Below, piece after piece: positions 34,709 through 43,488 of a stretch of DNA of 64,000 bases (the first letter of the stretch is position 1; every line of letters begins with the position of its first letter). The DNA is taken from assembly GCA_913055685.1 (NCBI GenBank), contig CAJXKC010000002.1, positions 744,001-808,000 of the forward strand. The letters are read 5' to 3'. The DNA is from an uncultured Flavobacteriales bacterium. GTDB taxonomy: Bacteria; Bacteroidota; Bacteroidia; Flavobacteriales; Schleiferiaceae. Below the pieces are notes generated by a model that was not told the DNA's origin, did no database searches, and saw nothing but the letters and a program-made list of their open reading frames with translations. Both the position numbers and the translations under genes were made by a program.

Positions 34709-35822
34709 GCTCAATACCATTGAAGAGGCTATTGCCGATATCAAAGCAGGTAAAGTAGTTATTGTAGTAGACGATGAAGATCGTGAGAATGAAGGCGATT
34801 TTGTGGCTGCTGCCGAGATGGTGAGCCCAGAGATGATCAACTTTATGACCAAGGAAGGCCGCGGTCTAATCTGTGCCCCTCTAATTGATGAGCGCTGCAA
34901 GGACTTGGAATTGGAACCCATGGTGACAAAAAATACCGATCCCATGCATACGCAGTTTACCGTTTCGGTTGATCTGATGGGGAACGGCGTTACCACCGGT
35001 ATTTCGGCTGCCGATAGAGCAAAGACCATTCAAGCTTTAGTAGACCCCAATACCAAACCCGAGGATTTAAACCGACCTGGACATATATTCCCGCTGATTG
35101 CTAAACCAGGTGGGGTGCTCCGAAGAACTGGTCACACAGAAGCGGCTATCGATTTGGCTCGCTTGGCAGGGAAAAAGCCAGCAGGAGTTATTGTTGAGAT
35201 CATGAATGAGGATGGCAGCATGGCGCGCCTTCCCCAATTGCTTGAAATAGCTAAAAAGCACGACCTTAAGCTCATTAGCATCGAAGATTTGGTTGCCTAC
35301 CGTATGCAAGCCGAATCACTAATTCACTTGGAAGAACAATTTGAATTAGAAACGGAATACGGCCACTTTTGCCTGCGCGCTTTCCGTCAGACCACCAATG
35401 ATCAGATTCATATCGCACTTAGCATGGGGGAATGGACTAAAGATGAGGATGTTTTAGTGCGCATGCACTCCGCTTCGGTAGCGAACGATATCTTCGAGAT
35501 TTTAACCGCCGACACCTCCCATCAATTAGGCAAGGCTTTGGCCAAGGTGGCAGAAGAAGGAAAAGGTGCCGTAGTTTACATGAATCAAGAGATGAATCGC
35601 GGTAAACTTTTAGAAAGAATTCGCGACTATCGCATAAACCTCGAAAGCAAGGATCAAACTAAAAAAGTGAGTTTCAATAAAGACGCTCGTGACTTTGGTA
35701 TTGGCGCTCAGATATTGCATCAATTGGGGATTAGCAGAGTTAAACTCCTTACCAATAATCCCATTAAACGAGTAGGCATCACTGGTTATGGGCTCACCAT
35801 TACCGAAAACGTTAGGATGTAA
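34674..35822 (+). CDS. ribB: RibBA-like protein: intact DHBP synthase fused to a degenerate GTP cyclohydrolase II domain
   Basis: A 382-residue riboflavin-pathway protein. Residues 1-210 are 3,4-dihydroxy-2-butanone-4-phosphate synthase, with the acidic loop DDEDRENEGD (33-42), THEDP-like NTDPMHTQF and RTGHTEAA, all as in active enzymes. Residues 215-382 align with GTP cyclohydrolase II, but the three zinc cysteines are replaced: Ser268, Ala279 and Thr281 stand where relatives have Cys, and the QEGRNIGL loop reads QEMNRGKL. The C-terminal LLTNNPIKRVGI is kept. The second domain is probably structural or regulatory. The start overlaps the GT2 gene by 35 bases. Confidence 0.88.
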   Translation: MPGSPQQENKFELNTIEEAIADIKAGKVVIVVDDEDRENEGDFVAAAEMVSPEMINFMTKEGRGLICAPLIDERCKDLELEPMVTKNTDPMHTQFTVSVDLMGNGVTTGISAADRAKTIQALVDPNTKPEDLNRPGHIFPLIAKPGGVLRRTGHTEAAIDLARLAGKKPAGVIVEIMNEDGSMARLPQLLEIAKKHDLKLISIEDLVAYRMQAESLIHLEEQFELETEYGHFCLRAFRQTTNDQIHIALSMGEWTKDEDVLVRMHSASVANDIFEILTADTSHQLGKALAKVAEEGKGAVVYMNQEMNRGKLLERIRDYRINLESKDQTKKVSFNKDARDFGIGAQILHQLGISRVKLLTNNPIKRVGITGYGLTITENVRM

Positions 35823-36689
35823 TTAATCCTCACAACTAGCTGACTGATATTCGAACTGTAAGGTATGATGGCTTAGATTAAAGCCTTCCAAAGCCTGTAT
35901 TAATTCCTTTCGCAAAGCATCGAGTTCCTTCACGCCCACGGTTTCACTTATCTGAATGTGCGCGGTTAAAACATGCTGATGTCCATCAAGCGACCATAGA
36001 TGCACATGGTGCAATCCTTTTACTTTCTGATGGGCCAATAAGCGTGATTCTATTTCCGCTAAAGACAAGCCTGCGGGTACCTTTTGCAAAAGTAAATCTA
36101 CCGTCTCTTTAAGGCGATGATATACTCCCTTTAAGATGTAAAGGCTTATTACTACCGACAAGAGAGGATCGATAAAATACCAATCGGTAAACTGCAAAAG
36201 AATGCTGCCAATTAGTACCGCCAGCCAACCAAGTATATCTTCCAAAAGGTGCATGCGCACCATCTTCTGGTTTAAGGACCCACCTTCTAAGCGATAAAAA
36301 GCAATGCCATTAAAGAAAAGACCCACTAGGGCCATAATTAGCATTAAATCAGCTTGAGGTTCTATTTGATGCTCGAAACGACTAATGGCCTCTATTAAAA
36401 TGAAAACCGAACCTAAGACCAGAATTAGCGAGTTTAATAAAGCCCCCATCAAGCGTAAGCGGGCAAAACCGTAGGAATAATCTTTCGTGGGCTTCAGACC
36501 TTCTGCCTTTCGTTCTAAAAACCAAGCTAAAGCTAGGGCTAGACTATCTCCCAAATCGTGTAAGGCATCCGAAAGTATCGCAACACTATTACTGAATAGA
36601 CCACCAATAAACTCCAAAATCGCAAAGAAGAAGTTTAATAGAAAGGCCTCCTTTATTCTTTTGCTATTATGTGTGTGCTGGTGTGGCAA
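35823..36689 (-). CDS. Cation diffusion facilitator (CzcD/ZitB-like) metal exporter
   Basis: A 288-residue inner-membrane proton antiporter for Zn2+ or similar divalent cations. His-rich N-terminus (MPHQHTHN), six helices, and the metal-site pairs NSVAILSDALHDLGDS (helix 2, HXXXD) and HLLEDILGW (helix 5, HXXXD). A cytosolic ferredoxin-like domain follows (about 208-285) with HVHLWSLDGHQHVLTAHI. The histidine content suggests zinc. It is the last gene of a seven-gene minus-strand operon and its stop adjoins that of the convergent ribBA. Confidence 0.92.
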   Translation of the reverse strand: MPHQHTHNSKRIKEAFLLNFFFAILEFIGGLFSNSVAILSDALHDLGDSLALALAWFLERKAEGLKPTKDYSYGFARLRLMGALLNSLILVLGSVFILIEAISRFEHQIEPQADLMLIMALVGLFFNGIAFYRLEGGSLNQKMVRMHLLEDILGWLAVLIGSILLQFTDWYFIDPLLSVVISLYILKGVYHRLKETVDLLLQKVPAGLSLAEIESRLLAHQKVKGLHHVHLWSLDGHQHVLTAHIQISETVGVKELDALRKELIQALEGFNLSHHTLQFEYQSASCED

Positions 36690-36977
36690 TTAGAGTAAGT
36701 CTCGGTACTTATCCAGATTATTATACATCACATTTTTAGCAAAGGGACAGACTGGTAGGATCTTGTATTCGTGTTTACGCGCGTAATCGAAGACATATTT
36801 TAATAAGGCCTTACCTATGCCCTGCCCTTCTAATGCAGGATCAACTTCCGTATGGCGAATTACAATTTTACCCGCCTCGGTTTTTAAAAGATCAATATAG
36901 GCTTGCACCGGAGCATCCTCCTCTTTACGGTATTCAATATTGGCCTCGCTATTAGATCGCCAGTTTTCAGATATCAT
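36690..36977 (-). CDS. Short GNAT-family acetyltransferase-like protein
   Basis: A 95-residue protein of the compact GNAT subfamily (YidJ/GtrA-like short acetyltransferases), with IVIRHTEVDPALEGQGIGKALLKYVFDYARKHEYKILPVCPF: the QGIGKAL loop is the acetyl-CoA pyrophosphate-binding motif and the last strand carries the conserved CPF. The substrate is unknown. It overlaps the upstream dehydrogenase by four bases and adjoins the CDF gene with no gap. Confidence 0.8.
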   Translation of the reverse strand: MISENWRSNSEANIEYRKEEDAPVQAYIDLLKTEAGKIVIRHTEVDPALEGQGIGKALLKYVFDYARKHEYKILPVCPFAKNVMYNNLDKYRDLL

Positions 36978-37903
36978 CGTATGTCCTTTATTTTATCAAT
37001 TAACACCCGCGCCAATTCTAGCTTACTTTCGACCGACCAACCAGCTACATGCGGACTAAACAAGACTTTATTGCTGCTTAGGATAAACTTAAAATCGTCT
37101 GGCAGATTGGAATCGTACAAGTTTTCAAAACTGCTCTTTTCGTATTCTAAAACGTCTAAGCAGGCCCCGATAATTTTTCCCGATTTAAGACCATCTACCA
37201 AAGCCTTAGTTTCAACATTTTTCCCTCTAGCAGTATTGATAAGATAAAAGGGCTTGGTGCATACATCAATAAAGGCCTGATTGATGTAGTACTTTGTTTC
37301 TTCATTTTCGGGAAGGTGTAGACTAATAACATCCGCTTGGGCCTGCAATTGCGCTAGTTCCACTTCCTCTACATAGCTAGGACTATAATTGCTTTTATAC
37401 TTATCGTAGGCCAAAATTCGACAGGACATTCCTTGCAATTTTTCGGCAAAAGCGCTGCCCATGTGTCCAAAGCCAATGATTCCGACCGTTTTTCCACGTA
37501 ACTCATGACCGCGGTTTTCTTCTCTCAGCCACAAACCGGAGCGCACTTCTTTATCGGCTAAAATGAGTCGGTTAAAGAGAGCTAAAAGCATCCCTAGAGC
37601 ATGTTCACCCAAGGCATGCCTATTCCCTTCAGGAGCGGCTAAGACCCTAATACCCTTCGATTTGGCAAATTCCACATCGATATTTTCTAGACCAGCCCCT
37701 ACCCGAGCAATAAAGCGCAAATTAGTCGCCTGCTCTAAAATTGCCTGGTCAATGGGCATTCGGCTACGCAAGATTAGGCCACGATACTCTTCCCAATTAA
37801 TCGCATCTGCAGAAGCTTTATACTCCTCCACTAATTGATAGCCCAATTCTGGAAGTTCCTTGAAGAAGAGTTCATGAACGGTGTCGAGTACTAATACCTT
37901 CAT
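36974..37903 (-). CDS. D-2-hydroxyacid dehydrogenase (phosphoglycerate dehydrogenase-like)
   Basis: Using the ATG at 37903, the protein has 309 residues. The NAD-binding Rossmann domain carries VGIIGFGHMGSAFAEKL, and the catalytic residues are in NTARGKNV (Arg), LDVLEYE (Glu) and FSPHVAGWS (His). It lacks the ACT domain of long SerA enzymes. Substrate could be phosphoglycerate, glyoxylate or another 2-ketoacid. The frame opens four codons earlier, but the ATG at 37903 overlaps the preceding stop as ATGA, as elsewhere in this operon. Confidence 0.85.
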   Translation of the reverse strand: MKVLVLDTVHELFFKELPELGYQLVEEYKASADAINWEEYRGLILRSRMPIDQAILEQATNLRFIARVGAGLENIDVEFAKSKGIRVLAAPEGNRHALGEHALGMLLALFNRLILADKEVRSGLWLREENRGHELRGKTVGIIGFGHMGSAFAEKLQGMSCRILAYDKYKSNYSPSYVEEVELAQLQAQADVISLHLPENEETKYYINQAFIDVCTKPFYLINTARGKNVETKALVDGLKSGKIIGACLDVLEYEKSSFENLYDSNLPDDFKFILSSNKVLFSPHVAGWSVESKLELARVLIDKIKDIR

Positions 37904-38631
37904 CGTATACGCCAAGTGAATCCGGTATTAATGAAATAGGTATTGTATAATCCCACAGCCGGCCCCACACCTAGTTGATTACCGGCAAACAACTCCAACT
38001 GAAAGGTTGGACTAAGCATGTAAGCGAAACCACCATCAAAGGCTAGGTAATCGCTATTCGCACTATTTAAACTTAGGCCGTAAACCTCAACAAAGGAAGA
38101 CCATTTATCCTGACTATAAGCCAAGTTTAAAGTCCATTGCACCGTAAATGAAGTAGCTCTATCGCTGTAAATTCCAAGGTTTCCTGATAGTGACCAAGCG
38201 CCTAAAGCCAAGGAAGCCATTCCTCTTAAATCGTAGGCATCGAAATTACTTCTACCCAAAAAGCCCCATTGCAAAGGGTCCTCTGCCTTACTAAAGCTAT
38301 AACGCAACATAATCCATGGCTGCCCTGAGTTAAAGCTGAAGTCATCGTTAAGCTGGGGCTGATTAAAATAATCGAAACCATAAGCTGCCCCTGCTTCTAA
38401 ACCTCCACCCAAGCCGTATCGAAATTCGGTAAAAGAGGATAAATAACGCTGTGAAATAAAATCCCCTTCACGGAAGTCCTGCCATTGAAAGCCTTGCTGA
38501 ACCTGCATTTCATGCAAATCTAAGCTCAGGGCGGAATAGGATTGCCCCGGACGATCGGAGCTAAAAGGGCTCTGAGCAAAAACAGGTGAAGCACAAAATG
38601 CGATGCAAACAAGAACAACTAGCTTCCTCAT
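37900..38631 (-). CDS. Outer-membrane beta-barrel protein (transporter / phenol-degradation MetA-like family)
   Basis: A 243-residue protein with a signal peptide ending VFAQ. The mature protein begins SDRPGQSYSALSLDLHEMQVQQGFQW, the T/SDRP...E.G motif of the MetA-pathway phenol transporter-like family, and continues with alternating amphipathic strands ending in TGFTWRIR. These form small outer-membrane barrels of uncertain substrate. It sits one base after mgtE and overlaps the dehydrogenase by four bases. Confidence 0.7.
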   Translation of the reverse strand: MRKLVVLVCIAFCASPVFAQSPFSSDRPGQSYSALSLDLHEMQVQQGFQWQDFREGDFISQRYLSSFTEFRYGLGGGLEAGAAYGFDYFNQPQLNDDFSFNSGQPWIMLRYSFSKAEDPLQWGFLGRSNFDAYDLRGMASLALGAWSLSGNLGIYSDRATSFTVQWTLNLAYSQDKWSSFVEVYGLSLNSANSDYLAFDGGFAYMLSPTFQLELFAGNQLGVGPAVGLYNTYFINTGFTWRIR

Positions 38632-38632
38632 A

Positions 38633-39985
38633 TTATAGACCTAGGATTAACTGACCGATTTGAAAGTAAAGAAAAAGGCCAATGATATCATTAAGGGTTG
38701 TGATAAAGGGGCCGGTTGCCAAGGCCGGATCTATCTTATAATTATTTAAAACGAGCGGTACAAAAGTTCCTATTAAAGCGGCTACAATAACCACCGATAC
38801 CAGAGAAACGGAAACGGTCAAAGCCAATTCGGTTCCATATCCCAAGAAGAGGCTAGCGCCAACTATAATTATCCCTAATATTAAGGCATTAACCACCGCT
38901 ACCCCAAGCTCCTTAGTAAGGCGAGCCATAGTGCTGCCGTCTATTGAATTGCTGGCTAAACCCTGAACAATAATTGCCGATGATTGCACCCCCACATTAC
39001 CGCCCATCGCGGCGATTAGCGGAATAAAAAAGGCCAAAGCTGGTATGGAGGCTAGGTCACCTTCATAGCGTCTAATTACTGAAGCCGCTAGCAATCCACC
39101 GAAAAGTCCAATTAAAAGCCAAGGCAAACGTGCTTTGGTAATAGACCAAATCGTATCGTCGGCTTCTACTTCATCGGTAAGACCAGAGGCAAGGTTGTAA
39201 TCCTCTTTGGCTTCATCCCTTATAATATCAACCACATCATCAATGGTAATACGCCCCACTAAGTGCCCTAGTGGATCCACCACCGGGATAACCACCAAGT
39301 CGTATTTCTGCATCAAATTGGCCACTTCCTCGGCCTCGGTGGTTACCTCTACCGACTGTACCTTCTGAGAATAAACCTCCGAGATAGGGGTTTTGGTAGA
39401 CGTAGTAAGCAGCTTTTTCAAACTGAGGGTTCCCAGCAAGACATTGTCATCACTAACCACATAAACCGCATGCACATGCTCTACATCTTCCGCTTGTTTG
39501 CGCATTTCTTTTACGCATTGCAAAACCCGCCAACTATCCTTAACCTTAATTAACTCGGTTCCCATTAAAGAACCGGCGGTTCCCTCTGGATAAACCAATA
39601 ATCGGGCTATATCTCGGGCTTGCTCTTGATCTTCAATACCACTTAAAACCTCCTTTCGTTGTTCTAGAGGCAATTCATTAATTAAATCCGCGGCATCATC
39701 AGAATCCAAGTTCTCAATGAGTTCCTTAGCAATTTCCTCACCCGTATAATCCTCCAAAAACTTAGCTCGTAGGTCATCATCAAGCTCCATGAGCACCTCT
39801 GCTGCCGTTTCGTCAGGGATTTGCTCAAAAAGTAATTTCGCTTCTGCGAGGTCCAGCTTACTAATGATTTCCGCTAAATCGGCCGGGTGCCCTTCATTAT
39901 AAAGCTCCTCATGATTTTGCAAGCGACCCTCGCGAAGGTCTAATTCCAAGTCTTCGATATAGTCTTTGGTAATTTCCTGACTCAT
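38633..39985 (-). CDS. mgtE: Magnesium transporter MgtE
   Basis: A 450-residue Mg2+ channel. The acidic N domain (about 1-130, with EELYNEGHPADLAEIISKL), two CBS domains (about 135-255), the connecting helix and five C-terminal helices (about 285-450) are in the normal order. The pore region contains FIPLIAAMGGNVGVQSSAIIVQGLA. Mg2+ binding at the N/CBS interface gates the channel. It overlaps rsmA by four bases. Confidence 0.95.
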   Translation of the reverse strand: MSQEITKDYIEDLELDLREGRLQNHEELYNEGHPADLAEIISKLDLAEAKLLFEQIPDETAAEVLMELDDDLRAKFLEDYTGEEIAKELIENLDSDDAADLINELPLEQRKEVLSGIEDQEQARDIARLLVYPEGTAGSLMGTELIKVKDSWRVLQCVKEMRKQAEDVEHVHAVYVVSDDNVLLGTLSLKKLLTTSTKTPISEVYSQKVQSVEVTTEAEEVANLMQKYDLVVIPVVDPLGHLVGRITIDDVVDIIRDEAKEDYNLASGLTDEVEADDTIWSITKARLPWLLIGLFGGLLAASVIRRYEGDLASIPALAFFIPLIAAMGGNVGVQSSAIIVQGLASNSIDGSTMARLTKELGVAVVNALILGIIIVGASLFLGYGTELALTVSVSLVSVVIVAALIGTFVPLVLNNYKIDPALATGPFITTLNDIIGLFLYFQIGQLILGL

Positions 39986-40746
39986 GCTTGTTCCAAGCTT
40001 TGGGTTAGATCAATAAATTCTTGATAGGACAGCTGCTCTGCCCTCTTCTGTAAAAGGCTATCAGACAGACCGTCGAGGGGTAAATTTAGACTTTTCAAGG
40101 CATTACGAAGGGTTTTACGCCTTTGATTAAAAGCCGCTTTCACTATTCGCTTTAATAAGGCCTCATTAAAATTAGCCCGGTAGTTCGCCTTTCGGCGGAA
40201 GCGAATTACGCCGGACCTCACCTTGGGAGGCGGACTAAACTCCTCTTTCTCTACCGTAAATAAATACTCCCTTTCGTAGTAAACGGCGCTTAGTACGCTT
40301 AAAATCCCGTAGGTCTTTGACCCTGGTTCTGCGCATAAACGATCGGCTACTTCCTTTTGGAACATGCCCGCCATTTCGGGAATTAGATCCACGTAGTCGA
40401 GCATTTTGAAAATAATCTGACTACTGATATTGTAGGGATAGTTTCCAATAAGGGCAAAGGGCTCCTGCATTAATTCTGATAAATCCAATTGCAAGAAATC
40501 AGCTGGAACAATATGACCTTGAAGTTTAGGAAAGTTTTGTTCTAAATAATGTACCGATTCGGTATCGATTTCAACTACATATAGTTCGGTATCCCGAGCC
40601 AAAAGGTGTTGCGTAAGCACGCCCATACCCGGACCAATTTCTAAAACTTTCTTATAGCCTTGAAAACTTAAGGCATCGCCTATGCGAGCTGCGGTTTCAC
40701 TGCTCTTTAGAAAATGTTGTCCTAGGTGTTTTTTTGCTCTAACCAT
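39982..40746 (-). CDS. rsmA: 16S rRNA dimethyladenosine transferase
   Basis: A 254-residue S-adenosylmethionine-dependent enzyme that dimethylates A1518 and A1519 of 16S rRNA (E. coli numbering). N-terminal AKKHLGQHFL, SAM-binding LEIGPGMGV (35-43), the catalytic GNYPYNIS (101-108) and the C-terminal helical domain with AAFNQRRKTLRNAL are all present. Complete. It starts on the last base of the M3 peptidase gene. Confidence 0.96.
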   Translation of the reverse strand: MVRAKKHLGQHFLKSSETAARIGDALSFQGYKKVLEIGPGMGVLTQHLLARDTELYVVEIDTESVHYLEQNFPKLQGHIVPADFLQLDLSELMQEPFALIGNYPYNISSQIIFKMLDYVDLIPEMAGMFQKEVADRLCAEPGSKTYGILSVLSAVYYEREYLFTVEKEEFSPPPKVRSGVIRFRRKANYRANFNEALLKRIVKAAFNQRRKTLRNALKSLNLPLDGLSDSLLQKRAEQLSYQEFIDLTQSLEQA

Positions 40747-42776
40747 TAATCCTTAATTAATCCCGCCCTGCGTAATAAAGCCTTAGGGTCAGGATCTTGT
40801 CCGCGGAATTTACGATATACTTTGGCAGGATGATCTGTCCCCCCTGCAGCTAATAAAGCTCTGAATTTCTCGGCAGTTTCTGAATCAAAAATGCCTTTTT
40901 CTTGAAAGAGCTCAAAGGCATCAGCATCTAAAACCTCAGCCCACTTGTAGCTATAATAACCGGCCGAATAACCACCTTGGAAAATGTGACTAAAACTACA
41001 AGACATATTCGTTTCCGGGCTAGCTGGGAATAAGGCGGTCTCTTTAAATACTGCATCTTCAAAACTGGCCACATCCTCTTGGCCCCTTGCCTTATGATGC
41101 CAAGCCATGTCTAGTTTAGCAAAACTCAATTGTCGTACCGTGGCATATCCTTCCATAAAACTTGCCGAATCCTTGAGCTTCTGAACATATTCGGCGGGAA
41201 TCTTAGTTCCGTCCTTATAGTGCACTGCGAAAAGATCTAAACATTCTTTCTCATAGCACCAGTTTTCAAGAATCTGCGAGGGTAATTCGACGAAGTCCCA
41301 ATATACATTGGTACCGCTAAGGCTTGAGTATTTACTTTTTGCCAAGATTCCGTGCAGGCTGTGACCAAATTCATGGAATAAGGTTAGGACCTCATTAAAG
41401 GTTAGTAAAGATGGGCTATCCTTGCCCGGCTTAGTAAAGTTGCACACGATACTAACGTGTGGTCTTTGGTCTTCACCATTAATCATCTTTTGGGGTCGGT
41501 ATGAGGTCATCCAGGCTCCATTACGCTTTCCGGCACGAGGGAAAAAATCGGCATAGAAGACCGCTAAATGAGAGCCGTCTTTGTCGATCACCTCATAGCT
41601 AATCACCTCGGGGTGATACTTCTGGATATCCTTACGCTCCTTAAAGCTAATGCCGTAAAGTTTTTTGGCCACTTGAAATGCTCCGTCAATTACCCTTTCC
41701 AGCTCGAAATAAGGTTTTAGCATATTGTCGTCAATGGCGTATCGCTTTTGCTTTAGCTTTTCTTTATAATACATTAGGTCCCAAGCCCTAAAATCTTCTA
41801 AGCTGTCTAATTCCTTAGCAAAGGCCCTAAGCTCTTCCAGCTCTCGACGGGCCGCTGGCATCGCTACTTCTTCTAATTCTGCTAGGAAAGACCATACCTT
41901 ATCAGGGCTTTCGGCCATTCGCTCAGCTAGGGTGAAGTCGGCATGACTATCATAGGTCAGTAACTGTGCTCTTTCTCTACGAAGCTTAACGAGCTTCTGA
42001 ATATTAGTCTTATTATCAAATTCCCCATCCTTGAAAGCCTTGCTTCCAAAGGCAAGAAAAAGCTCTTCTCTCCGCTTCCGATTACTGCAATAGGTCATAA
42101 AGGGGATAAAGCTTGGCGCTTGAAGACCAAAATAATATTTACCGCCCTGCCCTTTTTCTTCCGCCTCCGAAGCAGCGGCTTCGAGAGCGTATTCGGGCAA
42201 ACCATCTAATTCGGATTTATCTAAGAAAAGAGCATAGTTATTGGTTTCGGCAAGTACATTCTCCCCAAAACTTAGACAAAGCTGCGCCAATTCCTGGTCG
42301 ATTTGCCTTAAACGATCTCTTTCCTCCCCTTTCAACTTTGCCCCATTACGAGCAAAGGATCGGTAGGTTTTTTCCAATAGCATTTGGTCCTCTGGATCCA
42401 GGTTTAGAGCCTCCTTTTCCTGGTAAACGGCCTCAACCCTTTTAAATAAATCCGCATTGAGAATAACATCATTTCGATAGTCACTGAGCAAAGGAGAAAA
42501 CTCTCGAGCTAACTTTTGAATCTCCTCATTGGTCTCAGCCGAATTTAGGTTAAAGAATACCTCAGCTACCCGACTTACCCCTTCACCTGCATTCTCCAGG
42601 GCTACTATTGTATTATCAAAATTGGGCTTATCTGGATTTTCACAAATCGCTTTAACCTCTTCCAATCCGATATCAATGGACTGCTTTAAAGCCGGTAAAA
42701 AATGTTGGTTTTCTATCTCTTCAAAAGGAACAGTTTGGAAAGGTCCTTTAAAATCCTCCAGTAAGGGGTTGTTCAT
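40746..42776 (-). CDS. M3-family metallopeptidase (oligopeptidase A / Dcp-like)
   Basis: A 676-residue cytosolic zinc oligopeptidase. The zinc motif FHEFGHSLHG places His468, Glu469 and His472, with the third ligand Glu in the following VELPSQILENW. The N-terminus (PFEEIENQHFLPALKQSIDIGLEEV) and PVWGVQ-like helices fit the oligopeptidase A/Dcp branch. It has no signal peptide. It heads a seven-gene operon and its -7 element at 42794-42801 is the only strong one visible for that unit. Confidence 0.93.
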   Translation of the reverse strand: MNNPLLEDFKGPFQTVPFEEIENQHFLPALKQSIDIGLEEVKAICENPDKPNFDNTIVALENAGEGVSRVAEVFFNLNSAETNEEIQKLAREFSPLLSDYRNDVILNADLFKRVEAVYQEKEALNLDPEDQMLLEKTYRSFARNGAKLKGEERDRLRQIDQELAQLCLSFGENVLAETNNYALFLDKSELDGLPEYALEAAASEAEEKGQGGKYYFGLQAPSFIPFMTYCSNRKRREELFLAFGSKAFKDGEFDNKTNIQKLVKLRRERAQLLTYDSHADFTLAERMAESPDKVWSFLAELEEVAMPAARRELEELRAFAKELDSLEDFRAWDLMYYKEKLKQKRYAIDDNMLKPYFELERVIDGAFQVAKKLYGISFKERKDIQKYHPEVISYEVIDKDGSHLAVFYADFFPRAGKRNGAWMTSYRPQKMINGEDQRPHVSIVCNFTKPGKDSPSLLTFNEVLTLFHEFGHSLHGILAKSKYSSLSGTNVYWDFVELPSQILENWCYEKECLDLFAVHYKDGTKIPAEYVQKLKDSASFMEGYATVRQLSFAKLDMAWHHKARGQEDVASFEDAVFKETALFPASPETNMSCSFSHIFQGGYSAGYYSYKWAEVLDADAFELFQEKGIFDSETAEKFRALLAAGGTDHPAKVYRKFRGQDPDPKALLRRAGLIKD

Positions 42777-42793
42777 TGCTGTAATCTTTCTCG

Positions 42794-42801
42794 CAAAGGT
42801 A
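42794..42801 (-). promoter_or_regulatory. -7 promoter element of the M3 peptidase-rsmA-mgtE operon
   Basis: TACCTTTG on the minus strand, 17 bases before the M3 peptidase ATG at 42776. Confidence 0.6.
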
Positions 42802-42860
42802 AAGGATAGGTCAAGGAAATACGATCTACAGCGAAGGATCTCTGATAAGCTTTAGTGATT

Positions 42861-42868
42861 TACTTTTG
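42861..42868 (+). promoter_or_regulatory. -7 promoter element of the DinB-like gene, directly abutting the start codon
   Basis: TACTTTTG ends four bases before the ATG at 42873, predicting a leaderless mRNA. It is divergent from the element at 42794-42801. Confidence 0.62.
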
Positions 42869-42872
42869 CAGA

Positions 42873-43442
42873 ATGGAAGATCTAAAAAACTTGAAGGAAT
42901 CTCTTTTAGGTGAATGGCAAGAATTGAGGGACACCATTGACCAGGTGTTTTACTATTTAGAAGAAGAGGATTACCAAAGAAAAGGTAGTCAAGAAAATTC
43001 TTGGACCCTAGCAGAGGTACTTTTTCATATTAACCTATTAAATCGTCATTTCTTAAGTCAGATCAGCGATCTCAAGCCAGAAATGAAGGAAGTTAAAAAG
43101 CTTCCTAAAAGCTTTTATGCCAAAATGCTTCTGCCTACTATGCCCGCTGCGACTAAGGGTAAATCGAAAAAGAACTACAAAACTCCGCGCAGCACCGATC
43201 CCAAACATTGGGTCGCTAAGGGCCATGCAATTGTCCCTAAGGTTGTCTTCGCCGACTTACTTGCAGATCTCGATGAGTTGAAAGCCTATATTAACAAAAT
43301 CGAAGAAGGAAATTTTGCCCGCTTAAAGCTGAAGGGCATAATCAAGGTCTTTAAACTTTATGTGCATGAAGCCCTATTAATTATGATAAGGCATAGTAGG
43401 AGACATATTTTGCAAGCTGAAAACATCCTTGCTGGAAAATAA
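42873..43442 (+). CDS. DinB-family four-helix protein
   Basis: A 189-residue protein, from the ATG at 42873. Helical throughout, with the DinB metal-site pattern: an early His in TLAEVLFHINLLN and the C-terminal MIRHSRRHILQAENI. DinB/YfiT folds include metal-dependent thiol transferases and proteins of unknown role. The frame opens six codons earlier, but the chosen ATG fits the promoter spacing. A bidirectional terminator begins at its stop codon. Confidence 0.75.
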   Translation: MEDLKNLKESLLGEWQELRDTIDQVFYYLEEEDYQRKGSQENSWTLAEVLFHINLLNRHFLSQISDLKPEMKEVKKLPKSFYAKMLLPTMPAATKGKSKKNYKTPRSTDPKHWVAKGHAIVPKVVFADLLADLDELKAYINKIEEGNFARLKLKGIIKVFKLYVHEALLIMIRHSRRHILQAENILAGK

Positions 43443-43471
43443 AAAAGGGCCGCAAATCGCGGCCCTTTTTT
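43441..43471. terminator. Bidirectional rho-independent terminator between the DinB-like and PorP/SprF genes
   Basis: AAAAAAGGGCCGC/GCGGCCCTTTTTT: a perfect 7-bp GC stem extended by six A-T pairs around a 5-base loop. It can stop both the plus-strand DinB gene and the minus-strand T9SS pair. Confidence 0.93.
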
Positions 43472-43488
43472 ATTGTATGGAGATAGAT

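Noticed and set aside
34646-35029. Open frame of 127 codons on the minus strand over the ribBA start
   Set aside because: Serine-rich translation typical of the reverse complement of acidic coding sequence; ribBA and the GT2 gene are well supported here.
42113-42445. Open frame of 110 codons opposite the M3 peptidase
   Set aside because: Arises from the GC-rich third positions of the peptidase; no start context.
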